From: JAVXAN01 sp036660495
Lineage (GTDB): Bacteria > Bacillota_I > Bacilli_A > RF39 > UBA660
Assembly (NCBI GenBank): GCA_036660495.1
Contig: JAVXAN010000034.1
Location: 1-7,400, forward strand
Reading direction: 5' to 3'
DNA length: 7,400 nucleotides
The number at the start of each line of letters is the position of its first letter. Within the stretch, counting starts at the first letter, position 1. The notes below the pieces were generated by a model that ran no database searches, had not been told where the DNA came from, and saw only the letters and a program-made list of their open reading frames with translations. Shown piece after piece: positions 1-5,947 of this stretch. Position numbers and translations under genes: made by a program.

Positions 1-49
1 TAAAAATCAAAGCATAAATGTCTCTAAGACGCATTTTTATTTTACCCAT
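1..49 (-). CDS. Possible 5' fragment of a gene leaving the window
   Basis: On the minus strand an open frame starts with ATG at 49 and stays open to the window edge. It reads MGKIKMRLRDIYALIF, a basic stretch followed by hydrophobic residues, which would suit the start of a membrane or secreted protein. Starts at 67 or 34 are also possible in the same frame. No good Shine-Dalgarno sequence precedes any of them. It lies just downstream of a hairpin that ends the previous minus-strand gene. Only 16 codons are visible, so this may be chance, and no product can be named. Confidence 0.3.
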   Translation of the reverse strand, partial: MGKIKMRLRDIYALIF

Positions 50-71
50 ATTATCACATAATAACATATGA

Positions 72-102
72 AAATAATACTGATAAAATATCAGTATTAT
101 TT
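72..102 (-). terminator. Hairpin overlapping the stop codon of the tail-anchored protein gene
   Basis: A perfect 14-bp inverted repeat (72-85 with 89-102) encloses an AAA loop. The arms are AT-rich with a short CTGAT core. The TAA stop of the minus-strand gene (99-97) lies inside the stem. Reading on the minus strand, the stem ends in TTTT and then CATATG, so the U-tract is short. It probably acts as an intrinsic terminator or 3'-end stabiliser. Confidence 0.6.
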
Positions 103-870
103 AATAAAGTAATGATTTATCAAAAAAAACGCTAATGTTAAAATAAATATTGCTATTAACACGATCAAAATAAGCATTCTTAAATTATTTTTTTTATTTA
201 ATTCTTTACTTAAACCCGTGAAATCTTCAAAATCATTTTTTGTAAACATATTAGAATCAGTATAAAAAGTTCTATCCATTTTACTAAGGGTATTAACGTT
301 TGTAGTATTATTTTCCCCTGATTTTATAGGTTCAGTTACAATGGTGTTTTCACTAGGTTTCAAATCTGGAAATAAATCTAAAGCCTCTTTTGTACTAGGA
401 TCCACTGCTGTCATAGTCATGGTGTTAATTAAATCTTGTAACTGTTTTTCTTCTTCCTTTAACTCATCATATTTTGCTTCATCATTTTTTATTCTTCTTT
501 GTGTAAACGTAGTATATTTTTCTTTTTCTTTAGCTTCTTCCATAAAAGCTCTTTTGTTTTTCGCCTCATTTATTATTGTGTTAATATCGTAAATTTTTTC
601 TTTTTCCGGAGCCTGATCACCTTCTAAATCTAAATCTTTAACATCATAATTTTTAAAAGTTCGATATTGCCTTGTGTCATATTTATCATCAAGCATGTTC
701 TTAAGCTTATTAACATCTATTTCTTTTGCCGAATCAATTATTGACATATTACGATACGTAGTATCTCGATATATATCATCATATACGTCTTCATACAACT
801 TAGTGTTTTTATTTGTTCTTTGATATTTTTCATTATTAACGCTTACGTATTTATCCATTCTTGACTTCAT
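97..870 (-). CDS. Tail-anchored hypothetical protein, 257 aa
   Basis: I do not recognise this protein. The first ~228 residues are hydrophilic and highly charged, rich in Lys, Asp, Glu and Asn. Residues about 100-150 look helical and may form a coiled coil (runs of K, E, Q and L). Residues 155-200 are lower-complexity and Pro/Thr/Asn-containing. A single transmembrane helix lies at about 232-253, preceded by KKNNLR and followed by only a few residues (ending HYFIK). The positive-inside rule puts the large N-terminal part in the cytoplasm, anchored by its C-terminus. No signal peptide or catalytic motif is visible. The ATG at 870 is supported by AGGAGGTG at 882-875, four bases upstream; an in-frame ATG four codons later is less well placed. 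The gene is divergent from the ferredoxin. A structural or envelope-associated role would fit the architecture, but that is inference. Confidence 0.85.
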   Translation of the reverse strand: MKSRMDKYVSVNNEKYQRTNKNTKLYEDVYDDIYRDTTYRNMSIIDSAKEIDVNKLKNMLDDKYDTRQYRTFKNYDVKDLDLEGDQAPEKEKIYDINTIINEAKNKRAFMEEAKEKEKYTTFTQRRIKNDEAKYDELKEEEKQLQDLINTMTMTAVDPSTKEALDLFPDLKPSENTIVTEPIKSGENNTTNVNTLSKMDRTFYTDSNMFTKNDFEDFTGLSKELNKKNNLRMLILIVLIAIFILTLAFFLINHYFIK

Positions 871-900
871 GCAACACCTCCTGAAATAGTATTTTATATG

Positions 901-906
901 ATTATA
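901..906 (-). promoter_or_regulatory. Putative -10 box of the tail-anchored protein gene
   Basis: The minus strand reads TATAAT here, 30 bases upstream of the ATG and 18 bases upstream of the AGGAGGTG site. No good -35 is present at 16-18 bp (that stretch is an A-run on this strand), so the promoter is only half supported. Confidence 0.4.
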
Positions 907-938
907 ATACCATACTTTACGCTTTTTTTAAAGTATTA

Positions 939-967
939 TTGATTTTTTTTAACTTAGTCAATATAAT
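939..967 (+). promoter_or_regulatory. Sigma-A type promoter of the ferredoxin gene
   Basis: The -35 box is TTGATT (939-944), the spacer is exactly 17 bp, and the -10 box is a consensus TATAAT (962-967). Transcription would start near 974, leaving a short leader that carries the ribosome binding site. The promoter overlaps the upstream extension of the ferredoxin frame, which rules out a start codon before it. Confidence 0.75.
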
Positions 968-976
968 AGTACTAGT

Positions 977-981
977 GGAGG
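977..981 (+). promoter_or_regulatory. Ribosome binding site deciding the ferredoxin start
   Basis: GGAGG lies five bases before the ATG at 987. It fixes translation of the 64-residue form over an in-frame extended form beginning at a TTG at 939. Confidence 0.85.
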
Positions 982-986
982 ATGAA

Positions 987-1181
987 ATGAAATTTAAGGT
1001 TGATAAAGAAGCTTGTATTTGCTGTGGTGCCTGTTGTGCAATATGCGAAGAGGTTTTTGAAATTTCTGATGACGATGGCGTTGCCGTTGCTAAAAACATA
1101 GTAATAACAGATGAAGATGTTAAACAAAGAGCTATCGATGCTACTGAAGGCTGCCCAACTGATGCTATAACAAAACAATAA
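987..1181 (+). CDS. fer: Ferredoxin, single [4Fe-4S] cluster type, 64 aa
   Basis: This is a small cytoplasmic electron carrier. The cluster ligands follow the single-cluster pattern: Cys10, Cys13 and Cys16 (C-x2-C-x2-C), with the fourth at Cys56 in a Cys-Pro motif (EGCPTDAI). The middle is acidic (EISDDDG), as is usual for the family. Length matches monocluster ferredoxins of Bacillota and Thermotogales. Three more cysteines (12, 17, 20) lie beside the first ligands. Cys20 is at the position that in some relatives is a remnant second-cluster ligand or forms a disulfide. The start at 987 is chosen because GGAGG (977-981) sits five bases upstream. The frame stays open back to 939, but that region holds the promoter. 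It is monocistronic and ends at a bidirectional terminator facing rluB. Its redox partners are not indicated. Confidence 0.95.
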   Translation: MKFKVDKEACICCGACCAICEEVFEISDDDGVAVAKNIVITDEDVKQRAIDATEGCPTDAITKQ

Positions 1182-1184
1182 AAT

Positions 1185-1213
1185 AAAAGTTGCTTTAAAA
1201 AAGCAACTTTTTT
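1185..1213. terminator. Bidirectional intrinsic terminator between fer and rluB
   Basis: A perfect 12-bp inverted repeat (1185-1196 with 1200-1211, core GTTGCTTT / AAAGCAAC) encloses an AAA loop. On the plus strand it ends in six Ts (1208-1213), giving a good U-tract for fer. On the minus strand the left arm supplies TTTT followed by ATTTTATTG. It begins three bases after the fer stop and abuts the rluB stop (1214-1212), so it serves both converging units. Confidence 0.88.
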
Positions 1214-1931
1214 ATTTGTTTATCGCCATATTATATAGTTGTTTTACCTCTTTTACAGATAAATTTCTTTTTTCTCCAGATTTTAAATTACCTAAAGTTA
1301 GAAACCCAAAAGATTCTCTTTTTAACTTTAACACGTTATGTCCTACTGCTTCTAACAACCTTTTAACCTCATGGTTTTTACCATCATGAATGGTTATTTC
1401 TAAAATAGAAGTAACGCTTTTTTTATCGATTTTTTTTAATTTTACTCTAGCTGGATATACTTTCTTATTATCTATTAAAACTCCTTTTTTTAAAGCTTTT
1501 ACTTCTTCTCCCGTTACAATTCCTTCTACTTTAGCAACATAAAACTTATCAATTTTACTAGAAGGATGCATCATTAAATTAGCAAACTCACCATCGTTAG
1601 TTAATATCATTAATCCCGTAGTATCGTAGTCTAATCTACCAACAGGGTAAATTCTTTTTTCTGTATTGAAAAAATCAAGCACGGTTTTTCTGTTTTTATC
1701 ATCAGCTGTAGTAGATACAACTCCTCTTGGTTTATTAAACAAATAATACTCTTTTTCTTCTCTTGAAATTATTTCGTTATTCACCATTATTTCATCTGAT
1801 CCTGCTGCTTTTGTTCCAAGTTCAGTTACCCTTTGACCATTAACAAAAACCTTACCAATCTTTATTAATTCCTCAGCCTTTCTCCTTGAACAGTAACCAG
1901 ACTCTGCAATTATTTTTTGAATTCTCTCCAT
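1212..1931 (-). CDS. rluB: 23S rRNA pseudouridine synthase, RluB/RsuA family, 239 aa
   Basis: It isomerises a uridine to pseudouridine in rRNA. In characterised RluB proteins the target is in helix 89-90 of 23S rRNA, near the peptidyl transferase centre. Residues 1-50 form an S4 RNA-binding domain (start MERIQKIIAESGYCSRRKAEE). The catalytic domain follows, with FNKPRGVVST at 65-74 and the signature GRLDYDTTGLMILTNDG at 98-114; Asp101 is the expected catalytic aspartate. The C-terminal GKNHEVKRLLEAVGH motif (the usual GRNRQVRRM region) is present with family-type variation. Length is close to the roughly 230-250 residues usual for bacterial RluB. It is the second gene of an operon: its ATG shares a base with the pcrA stop (TAATG), and its ribosome binding site AAGGTGG lies within the end of pcrA, suggesting translational coupling. 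RsuA/RluE-type specificity cannot be fully excluded, but long S4-containing Firmicute homologues are normally RluB. Confidence 0.93.
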   Translation of the reverse strand: MERIQKIIAESGYCSRRKAEELIKIGKVFVNGQRVTELGTKAAGSDEIMVNNEIISREEKEYYLFNKPRGVVSTTADDKNRKTVLDFFNTEKRIYPVGRLDYDTTGLMILTNDGEFANLMMHPSSKIDKFYVAKVEGIVTGEEVKALKKGVLIDNKKVYPARVKLKKIDKKSVTSILEITIHDGKNHEVKRLLEAVGHNVLKLKRESFGFLTLGNLKSGEKRNLSVKEVKQLYNMAINK

Positions 1932-4021
1932 TATTCCACCTTCTTTATACTTTTATGGTTCTTCATTATCTTTTTTATGCCAGATGCCTTAAAAGCAACA
2001 GTTGCAATCACCTTATCTACCATTACAACAACCCCTGGCCCGTGAATATCATGGATGACGTTATCACCAACCTTAATGTCTGAATCTTTGTTAAACATTA
2101 AATTTTTATCAAATTTAATACCAAGAATCTTTTTCTTTTTAGTAACAATCATACAATCTTTATCTATTTCAGTAATAAACCTACTTTGCATATTTGCACC
2201 TGTTCTACCAAATAAAGTCCTTTTCATAGAATTTAATAAAAACAATCTTTTTTTAGCTCTAGTAAGTGCTACATAGCATAGTCTTCTTTCCTCTTCTAAA
2301 TCAGAATTATCTTCCATTGAATTAATATGTGGGAAAATGTTTTCTTCCATTCCAATTACAAACACATAATTAAATTCCAACCCTTTTACCGCGTGCATTG
2401 TCATTAAAGTCACCTTGCTAGAAGCATCGTTTTTCTGCTCATTAACATCACTTACTAAACTAATTTCATTTAAGAAATCTTCTAATGATACAATACCACT
2501 TTTTTCCTCAAAATTCTTAGTAATTGATTTAAATTCATCTAAATTTTCTAATCTTATTTCTGATTCCAAGGTTTTCTCGTTTTCTAAATCTTTTTTTATG
2601 CCAGTTAATTCTAAAACGCAATCTATTAACTCTGTTAAGCTTAAATTTTCTGATTCTTTTTTCAACTTTAATATCAAACTTTTAAATTCTGTTTCTTTAC
2701 CACCTGAAATAGCTTCAAACATAGAAACATCATTTAATACCGCACTGACATTTAAATTATCCAAAGTTTTTGTACCAATTCCCCTTTTAGGATAATTAAT
2801 AACTCTTAAAAGAGAAACATCATCCTTCGGGTTATAAATAAGCTTTAAATATGCAATAAGATCTTTAATTTCTTTCCTTGAATAAAATGCAAAAGCTCCA
2901 ACTATTTTATATGGAATAGAACTATTTAAAAAAGCCTCTTCTATTGTCCTTGACTGGGCGTTTGTTCTGTAAAGAACAACCATATCATCAAGTGATGCAC
3001 CATCTGAAATAAGCTTTTTTATTTCCATCGTCACCATATTAGCTTCATCTTTTTCATCTAAAGTCCTCATATATTTTATTTTTTCGCCCTCATCATTATT
3101 CGTCCATAAATTTTTTTCTTTTCTCTGATTATTATTTTTTATCAAACTGTTTGCAGCCTGTAATATTGTTTTAGTAGAACGATAATTTTGTTCTAAAAGA
3201 ATAACTGATGCGTTTTCATAATCTTTTTCAAAATTTAAAATATTCTTATAATTAGCACCTCTCCATGAATATATTGATTGCGAATCATCACCAACAACGC
3301 AAATGTTTTTATATTTTTCACTTATCATCTTTGATAGTAAATACTGTGCTTCGTTCGTATCTTGATACTCGTCAATAAAAACATATTTATAAAGTTCTTG
3401 ATACCTTTTTAACGTTTCTTGATGCTTATTAAACAATTCTATTGGCAATATAAGTAAATCATCAAAGTCTAAAGAATTGTTCCTTAATAATGATTCTTCA
3501 TACTTTTTATATACTTTATAAGTTATTTCACTTGTTTCATCATGTACTAGGTTTTGATACTTATTAGTAGTTACCATCTCGTTTTTGGCAGAACTTATCT
3601 GATTTTTTATAAATTTTGGATTATATCTTGTTATGTCAATATTTAACTCTTTTAATATTTTTTTTACTAATGTTAGTGAATCATCACTATCTATAATTGT
3701 AAAATTCTTTTCATAACCTAACAATTCATAATTTTCTTTTATTAGTTTTAAACCAAAAGAATGAAAAGTTGAAATTTGAATATCATAGGCTTTGGACCCG
3801 ACTTCCTTTATAATTCTTTCCTTCATTTCTTTTGCAGCCTTATTAGTAAAAGTTATTGCAAGGATGTTTTTTGGATCAACTTTTTTCTCTTTTATTAAGT
3901 AAGCAACCTTAGTTGTTAATACGCTTGTTTTTCCACTTCCAGCTCCTGCTAAAATAAGAAGTGGTCCATCATCACTTAACACTGCTTTTCTTTGCATATC
4001 GTTTAATTTATCTAAATTCAT
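1931..4021 (-). CDS. pcrA: ATP-dependent DNA helicase PcrA (UvrD/Rep family, SF1A), 696 aa
   Basis: This 3'-5' helicase acts in nucleotide excision repair, plasmid rolling-circle replication and clearing of RNA polymerase or RecA from DNA. All SF1 motifs are visible: the Q motif LNDMQRKAV (6-14), Walker A AGAGSGKT (25-32), motif Ia ITFTNKAAKEM (56-66), Walker B/motif II DEYQ (217-220), motif III VGDDSQSIYSWRGA (243-256), motif IV EQNYRST (277-283), motif V MTMHAVKGLEF (540-550) and motif VI YVALTRAKKR (583-592). Residues about 648-695 (VGDNVIHDIHGPGVV and onward) match the Tudor-like C-terminal domain of PcrA that binds RNA polymerase, which favours PcrA over Rep. At 696 residues it is slightly shorter than typical PcrA (about 720-760). 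The loss appears to be in the accessory domain and C-terminal linker, while every catalytic motif is kept. It is the first gene of an operon with rluB. Confidence 0.96.
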   Translation of the reverse strand: MNLDKLNDMQRKAVLSDDGPLLILAGAGSGKTSVLTTKVAYLIKEKKVDPKNILAITFTNKAAKEMKERIIKEVGSKAYDIQISTFHSFGLKLIKENYELLGYEKNFTIIDSDDSLTLVKKILKELNIDITRYNPKFIKNQISSAKNEMVTTNKYQNLVHDETSEITYKVYKKYEESLLRNNSLDFDDLLILPIELFNKHQETLKRYQELYKYVFIDEYQDTNEAQYLLSKMISEKYKNICVVGDDSQSIYSWRGANYKNILNFEKDYENASVILLEQNYRSTKTILQAANSLIKNNNQRKEKNLWTNNDEGEKIKYMRTLDEKDEANMVTMEIKKLISDGASLDDMVVLYRTNAQSRTIEEAFLNSSIPYKIVGAFAFYSRKEIKDLIAYLKLIYNPKDDVSLLRVINYPKRGIGTKTLDNLNVSAVLNDVSMFEAISGGKETEFKSLILKLKKESENLSLTELIDCVLELTGIKKDLENEKTLESEIRLENLDEFKSITKNFEEKSGIVSLEDFLNEISLVSDVNEQKNDASSKVTLMTMHAVKGLEFNYVFVIGMEENIFPHINSMEDNSDLEEERRLCYVALTRAKKRLFLLNSMKRTLFGRTGANMQSRFITEIDKDCMIVTKKKKILGIKFDKNLMFNKDSDIKVGDNVIHDIHGPGVVVMVDKVIATVAFKASGIKKIMKNHKSIKKVE

Positions 4022-4040
4022 AATTACACCATCTTCCTAT

Positions 4041-4051
4041 TAGTATATTCT
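4041..4051 (-). promoter_or_regulatory. Putative -10 element of pcrA-rluB, inverted copy of the transporter element
   Basis: The minus strand reads AGAATATACTA. Its TATACT (4047-4042) is a plausible -10 box, 20 bases before the pcrA ATG. The same 11 bases occur on the plus strand at 4171-4181, before the transporter operon. CATGTT directly precedes it. No convincing -35 lies at 16-18 bp. The leader would be short, with AGGAAG/GATGGTG as a moderate ribosome binding site. Confidence 0.45.
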
Positions 4052-4109
4052 AACATGGATAACCATTTATAAAAAGTTTTTTAACTACTTTTGTTCAATT
4101 TCATGAATT

Positions 4110-4150
4110 ATTACCCTATTATTATCAATTATTAAAAGACTTAGGGTAAT
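4110..4150. promoter_or_regulatory. Inverted repeat in the divergent gap (operator or hairpin)
   Basis: ATTACCCTA (4110-4118) is matched exactly by TAGGGTAAT (4142-4150), with 23 bases between. The arms hold the only G/C runs in an otherwise AT-rich gap. The element ends 25 bases upstream of the putative TATACT of the transporter operon, overlapping where its -35 would be. It could be a two-site operator for a repressor or activator. It could also be a weak hairpin if transcription starts further upstream. There is no U-tract after it, so it is not a typical terminator. Confidence 0.45.
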
Positions 4151-4170
4151 TATCACCTCATGTTATTTAA

Positions 4171-4181
4171 AGAATATACTA
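4171..4181 (+). promoter_or_regulatory. Putative -10 element of the ABC transporter operon
   Basis: The sequence is AGAATATACTA, with TATACT at 4175-4180. Transcription would start near 4187, leaving a leader of about 16 bases that contains AAAGGAGG. It is the inverted copy of the element before pcrA. CATGTT lies 6 bases upstream of it (4159-4164). The -35 region is poor, which would suit an activator-dependent promoter. Confidence 0.5.
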
Positions 4182-4190
4182 TTATTGTAA

Positions 4191-4198
4191 AAAGGAGG
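4191..4198 (+). promoter_or_regulatory. Strong ribosome binding site of the substrate-binding protein
   Basis: AAAGGAGG ends four bases before the ATG at 4203. It is the best match to the anti-Shine-Dalgarno sequence in the transporter operon. That fits the usual need for more binding protein than ATPase or permease. Confidence 0.8.
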
Positions 4199-4202
4199 AA
4201 TT

Positions 4203-5195
4203 ATGAAAAAGAAATTAATTGTTTTTCTTTGTTTAATAATTGTCGTTACTGGATGTATTTTATGGCTTTTAAATAATAATAATAATACTGATAATAAAGA
4301 AATAAAGAAAATAAACGTAGCAGAAGTAGCTCACACCATTTTTTATGCACCAGCTTATGCTGCTATAAACAAAGGATATTTTGAAGACGAAGGAATCGAA
4401 ATCAACCTGATTTTGACACCTGGAGCTGATAAAGTTACCGCTGCTGTATTATCAGGAGATGTTGAAATAGGTTTTTGTGGAAGCGAAGCATCAATATACG
4501 TGTATAATAGTGGTGAAAAAGATTACATTATAAACTTTGCTAGATTAACTAAAAGGGATGGGGCATTCTTGGTTTCAAGAGAAAAATATGATAATTTTAC
4601 CCTTAATAATTTAAAGGGGAAAAAAATTATAGGAGGTAGAGCTGGTGGTATGCCAGAGATGACATTTGAGTGGGCTCTTAGGCAAAATGGAATTGATCCA
4701 AAAAAAGACGTTAGTATTGATACAAGTATTGCTTTTCCAGCAATGGAAGGAGCATTTATTGGAGGTAATGGTGACTTTGTAACGTTGTTTGAACCAAATG
4801 CTTTACACGTTGAAAAACAAAAACTTGGTTACGTAGTTGGATACGTAGGCACTTGGGGAGGAGAAGTTCCTTACACTGCTTATAATGCTAAAAAAAGTTA
4901 CATTGAAAATAATCCAGATTTAATAAAAGGATTTACCAGAGCTGTTGATAAAGGTTTAAAATACGTTAAAAAAACTAACTCTGAACAAATTGCAAAGGAT
5001 ATTTATAAATTTTTTCCTGATTTATCAATCAATGATTTAACCGCAATCATTGAAAGATATAAAACTAATGATGCTTGGGCCAACAATACTAAAATTTCAA
5101 AGCAAGATTTTGATCATTTGCAAGAAATAATTATTAATGCTGGAGAATTAAATGCTAAAGCACCATATGAAAAATTAATATATCAAGGAAAATAA
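4203..5195 (+). CDS. ABC transporter substrate-binding protein, NMT1/SsuA/ThiY-like, 330 aa
   Basis: This is the extracellular solute receptor of an importer. The N-terminus has a KKK start, a hydrophobic stretch (5-17) and a lipobox-like VTGC with Cys18, so it is probably a lipoprotein. Unusually, Cys18 is followed by ILWLL, so an uncleaved N-terminal anchor is also possible. An Asn/Asp linker (24-31) leads into the binding fold. Visible blocks typical of the NMT1-like superfamily are AEVAHTIFYAPAYAAINKGYFEDEGIEI (40-67), the GADKVTAAVLSGDVEIGFCG region (74-93), LKGKKIIGGRAGGMPEM (137-153) and GDFVTLFEPNA (190-200). The overall pattern recalls a subfamily common in Clostridia. Members of the wider family bind sulfonates, taurine, nitrate, formylaminopyrimidine (ThiY) or riboflavin, and the residues seen do not settle the ligand. 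The gene overlaps the ATPase gene by one base. Confidence 0.92.
   Translation: MKKKLIVFLCLIIVVTGCILWLLNNNNNTDNKEIKKINVAEVAHTIFYAPAYAAINKGYFEDEGIEINLILTPGADKVTAAVLSGDVEIGFCGSEASIYVYNSGEKDYIINFARLTKRDGAFLVSREKYDNFTLNNLKGKKIIGGRAGGMPEMTFEWALRQNGIDPKKDVSIDTSIAFPAMEGAFIGGNGDFVTLFEPNALHVEKQKLGYVVGYVGTWGGEVPYTAYNAKKSYIENNPDLIKGFTRAVDKGLKYVKKTNSEQIAKDIYKFFPDLSINDLTAIIERYKTNDAWANNTKISKQDFDHLQEIIINAGELNAKAPYEKLIYQGK
4272..4286 (+). repeat. (AAT)5 trinucleotide run coding for five Asn
   Basis: Five perfect AAT codons (residues 24-28) follow the anchor segment of the binding protein. They encode a flexible linker. The run could vary in length by replication slippage without breaking the frame. Confidence 0.6.
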
Positions 5196-5947
5196 TGTCA
5201 AACCTATTAACAATTTCAAAGTTAACTAAAAATTATCATACAAAAAAACAGAGTATTAAAGCTTTAGAAGACATTAGTTTTTCGCTAGATAATGGTGAAT
5301 TCATTGTATTAGTAGGTCCATCCGGATGTGGAAAATCAACCATTCTTTCAATTGTTGGAAATCTTGAAAAAGCTAGTTCTGGTAATATAAGTTTTGTAAA
5401 TAATAATATTAAACTAGGTTATATGTTTCAAGAAGATTCACTTTTTCCGTGGCTAACTGTACTAGATAATTGTTTAATAGGATTAAAAATAAACAAAAAA
5501 ATAAATAAAGAAAGTCTGAATCACGTTAAAACGCTCTTAAAAAAATATGGATTATCAGACTTCCAAAACAGTTATCCACAAAACCTTTCTGGTGGTATGA
5601 GACAAAGAGTTGCCCTTATTAGAACACTAGCTATCAATCCAGATATTTTACTTTTAGACGAACCGTTTTCAGCTTTAGACTACCAAACTAGAATAACTGT
5701 TTCTAATGATGTGTATAAAATAATAAAAGAAGAAAATAAAACAGCATTAATGGTTACTCATGATATTGGCGAAGCCATAAGTATGGGCGATAAAGTCATT
5801 GTATTAAGCAACAGACCATCTAAAATTAAAAATGTTTATCTAATTGAAAGCCGAGAAAAAAGGCTTCCTAGTGAAAACCGTAATAGCCCAGAATTTATGA
5901 AATATTATAATTTAATATGGGGGGATATGGATCATTATGAATGCTGA
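5195..5947 (+). CDS. ABC transporter ATP-binding protein, nitrate/sulfonate/taurine class, 250 aa
   Basis: This is the cytoplasmic ATPase that powers the importer. Motifs are complete: Walker A GPSGCGKST (41-49), Q-loop Gln79 in MFQED, signature LSGGMRQR (131-138), Walker B ILLLDEP (151-157), D-loop SALD (159-162) and switch His189 in VTHD. LFPWLTVLDN (83-92) is the Q-loop sequence characteristic of the SsuB/TauB/NrtD/ThiZ group. This agrees with the class of the upstream binding protein. Length is normal, with no extra C-terminal regulatory domain. Its ATG shares a base with the stop of the binding-protein gene (TAATG), with AAGG as a modest ribosome binding site. It ends in TGA, the only TGA stop among the genes here, and overlaps the permease start by 11 bases in another frame. 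Both arrangements suggest translational coupling. Confidence 0.95.
   Translation: MSNLLTISKLTKNYHTKKQSIKALEDISFSLDNGEFIVLVGPSGCGKSTILSIVGNLEKASSGNISFVNNNIKLGYMFQEDSLFPWLTVLDNCLIGLKINKKINKESLNHVKTLLKKYGLSDFQNSYPQNLSGGMRQRVALIRTLAINPDILLLDEPFSALDYQTRITVSNDVYKIIKEENKTALMVTHDIGEAISMGDKVIVLSNRPSKIKNVYLIESREKRLPSENRNSPEFMKYYNLIWGDMDHYEC

Noticed and set aside
341..592. Plus-strand open frame opposite the tail-anchored protein gene
   Set aside because: It is antisense to a well-supported gene, has no ribosome binding site, and its hydrophobic Phe/Ser-rich translation is typical of the complement of Lys/Glu-rich coding sequence.
2415..2795. Plus-strand open frame opposite pcrA
   Set aside because: It is the complement of clearly coding PcrA sequence, with Ser/Phe/Leu-rich shadow composition and no family resemblance.
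4055..4066. Short palindrome ATGGATAACCAT in the divergent gap
   Set aside because: Only four base pairs (ATGG/CCAT) are symmetric around four bases. That is expected by chance and much weaker than the nearby 9-bp dyad.
4022..4202. Possible TPP, guanidine (ykkC) or other riboswitch before the transporter operon
   Set aside because: I looked for the TPP core (CTGAGA, the GAACCTGAT-like block) and the ykkC/mini-ykkC signatures (ACGR loops) and saw none. The GGG in TAGGGTAAT is not enough, and the putative transcription start leaves too short a leader.
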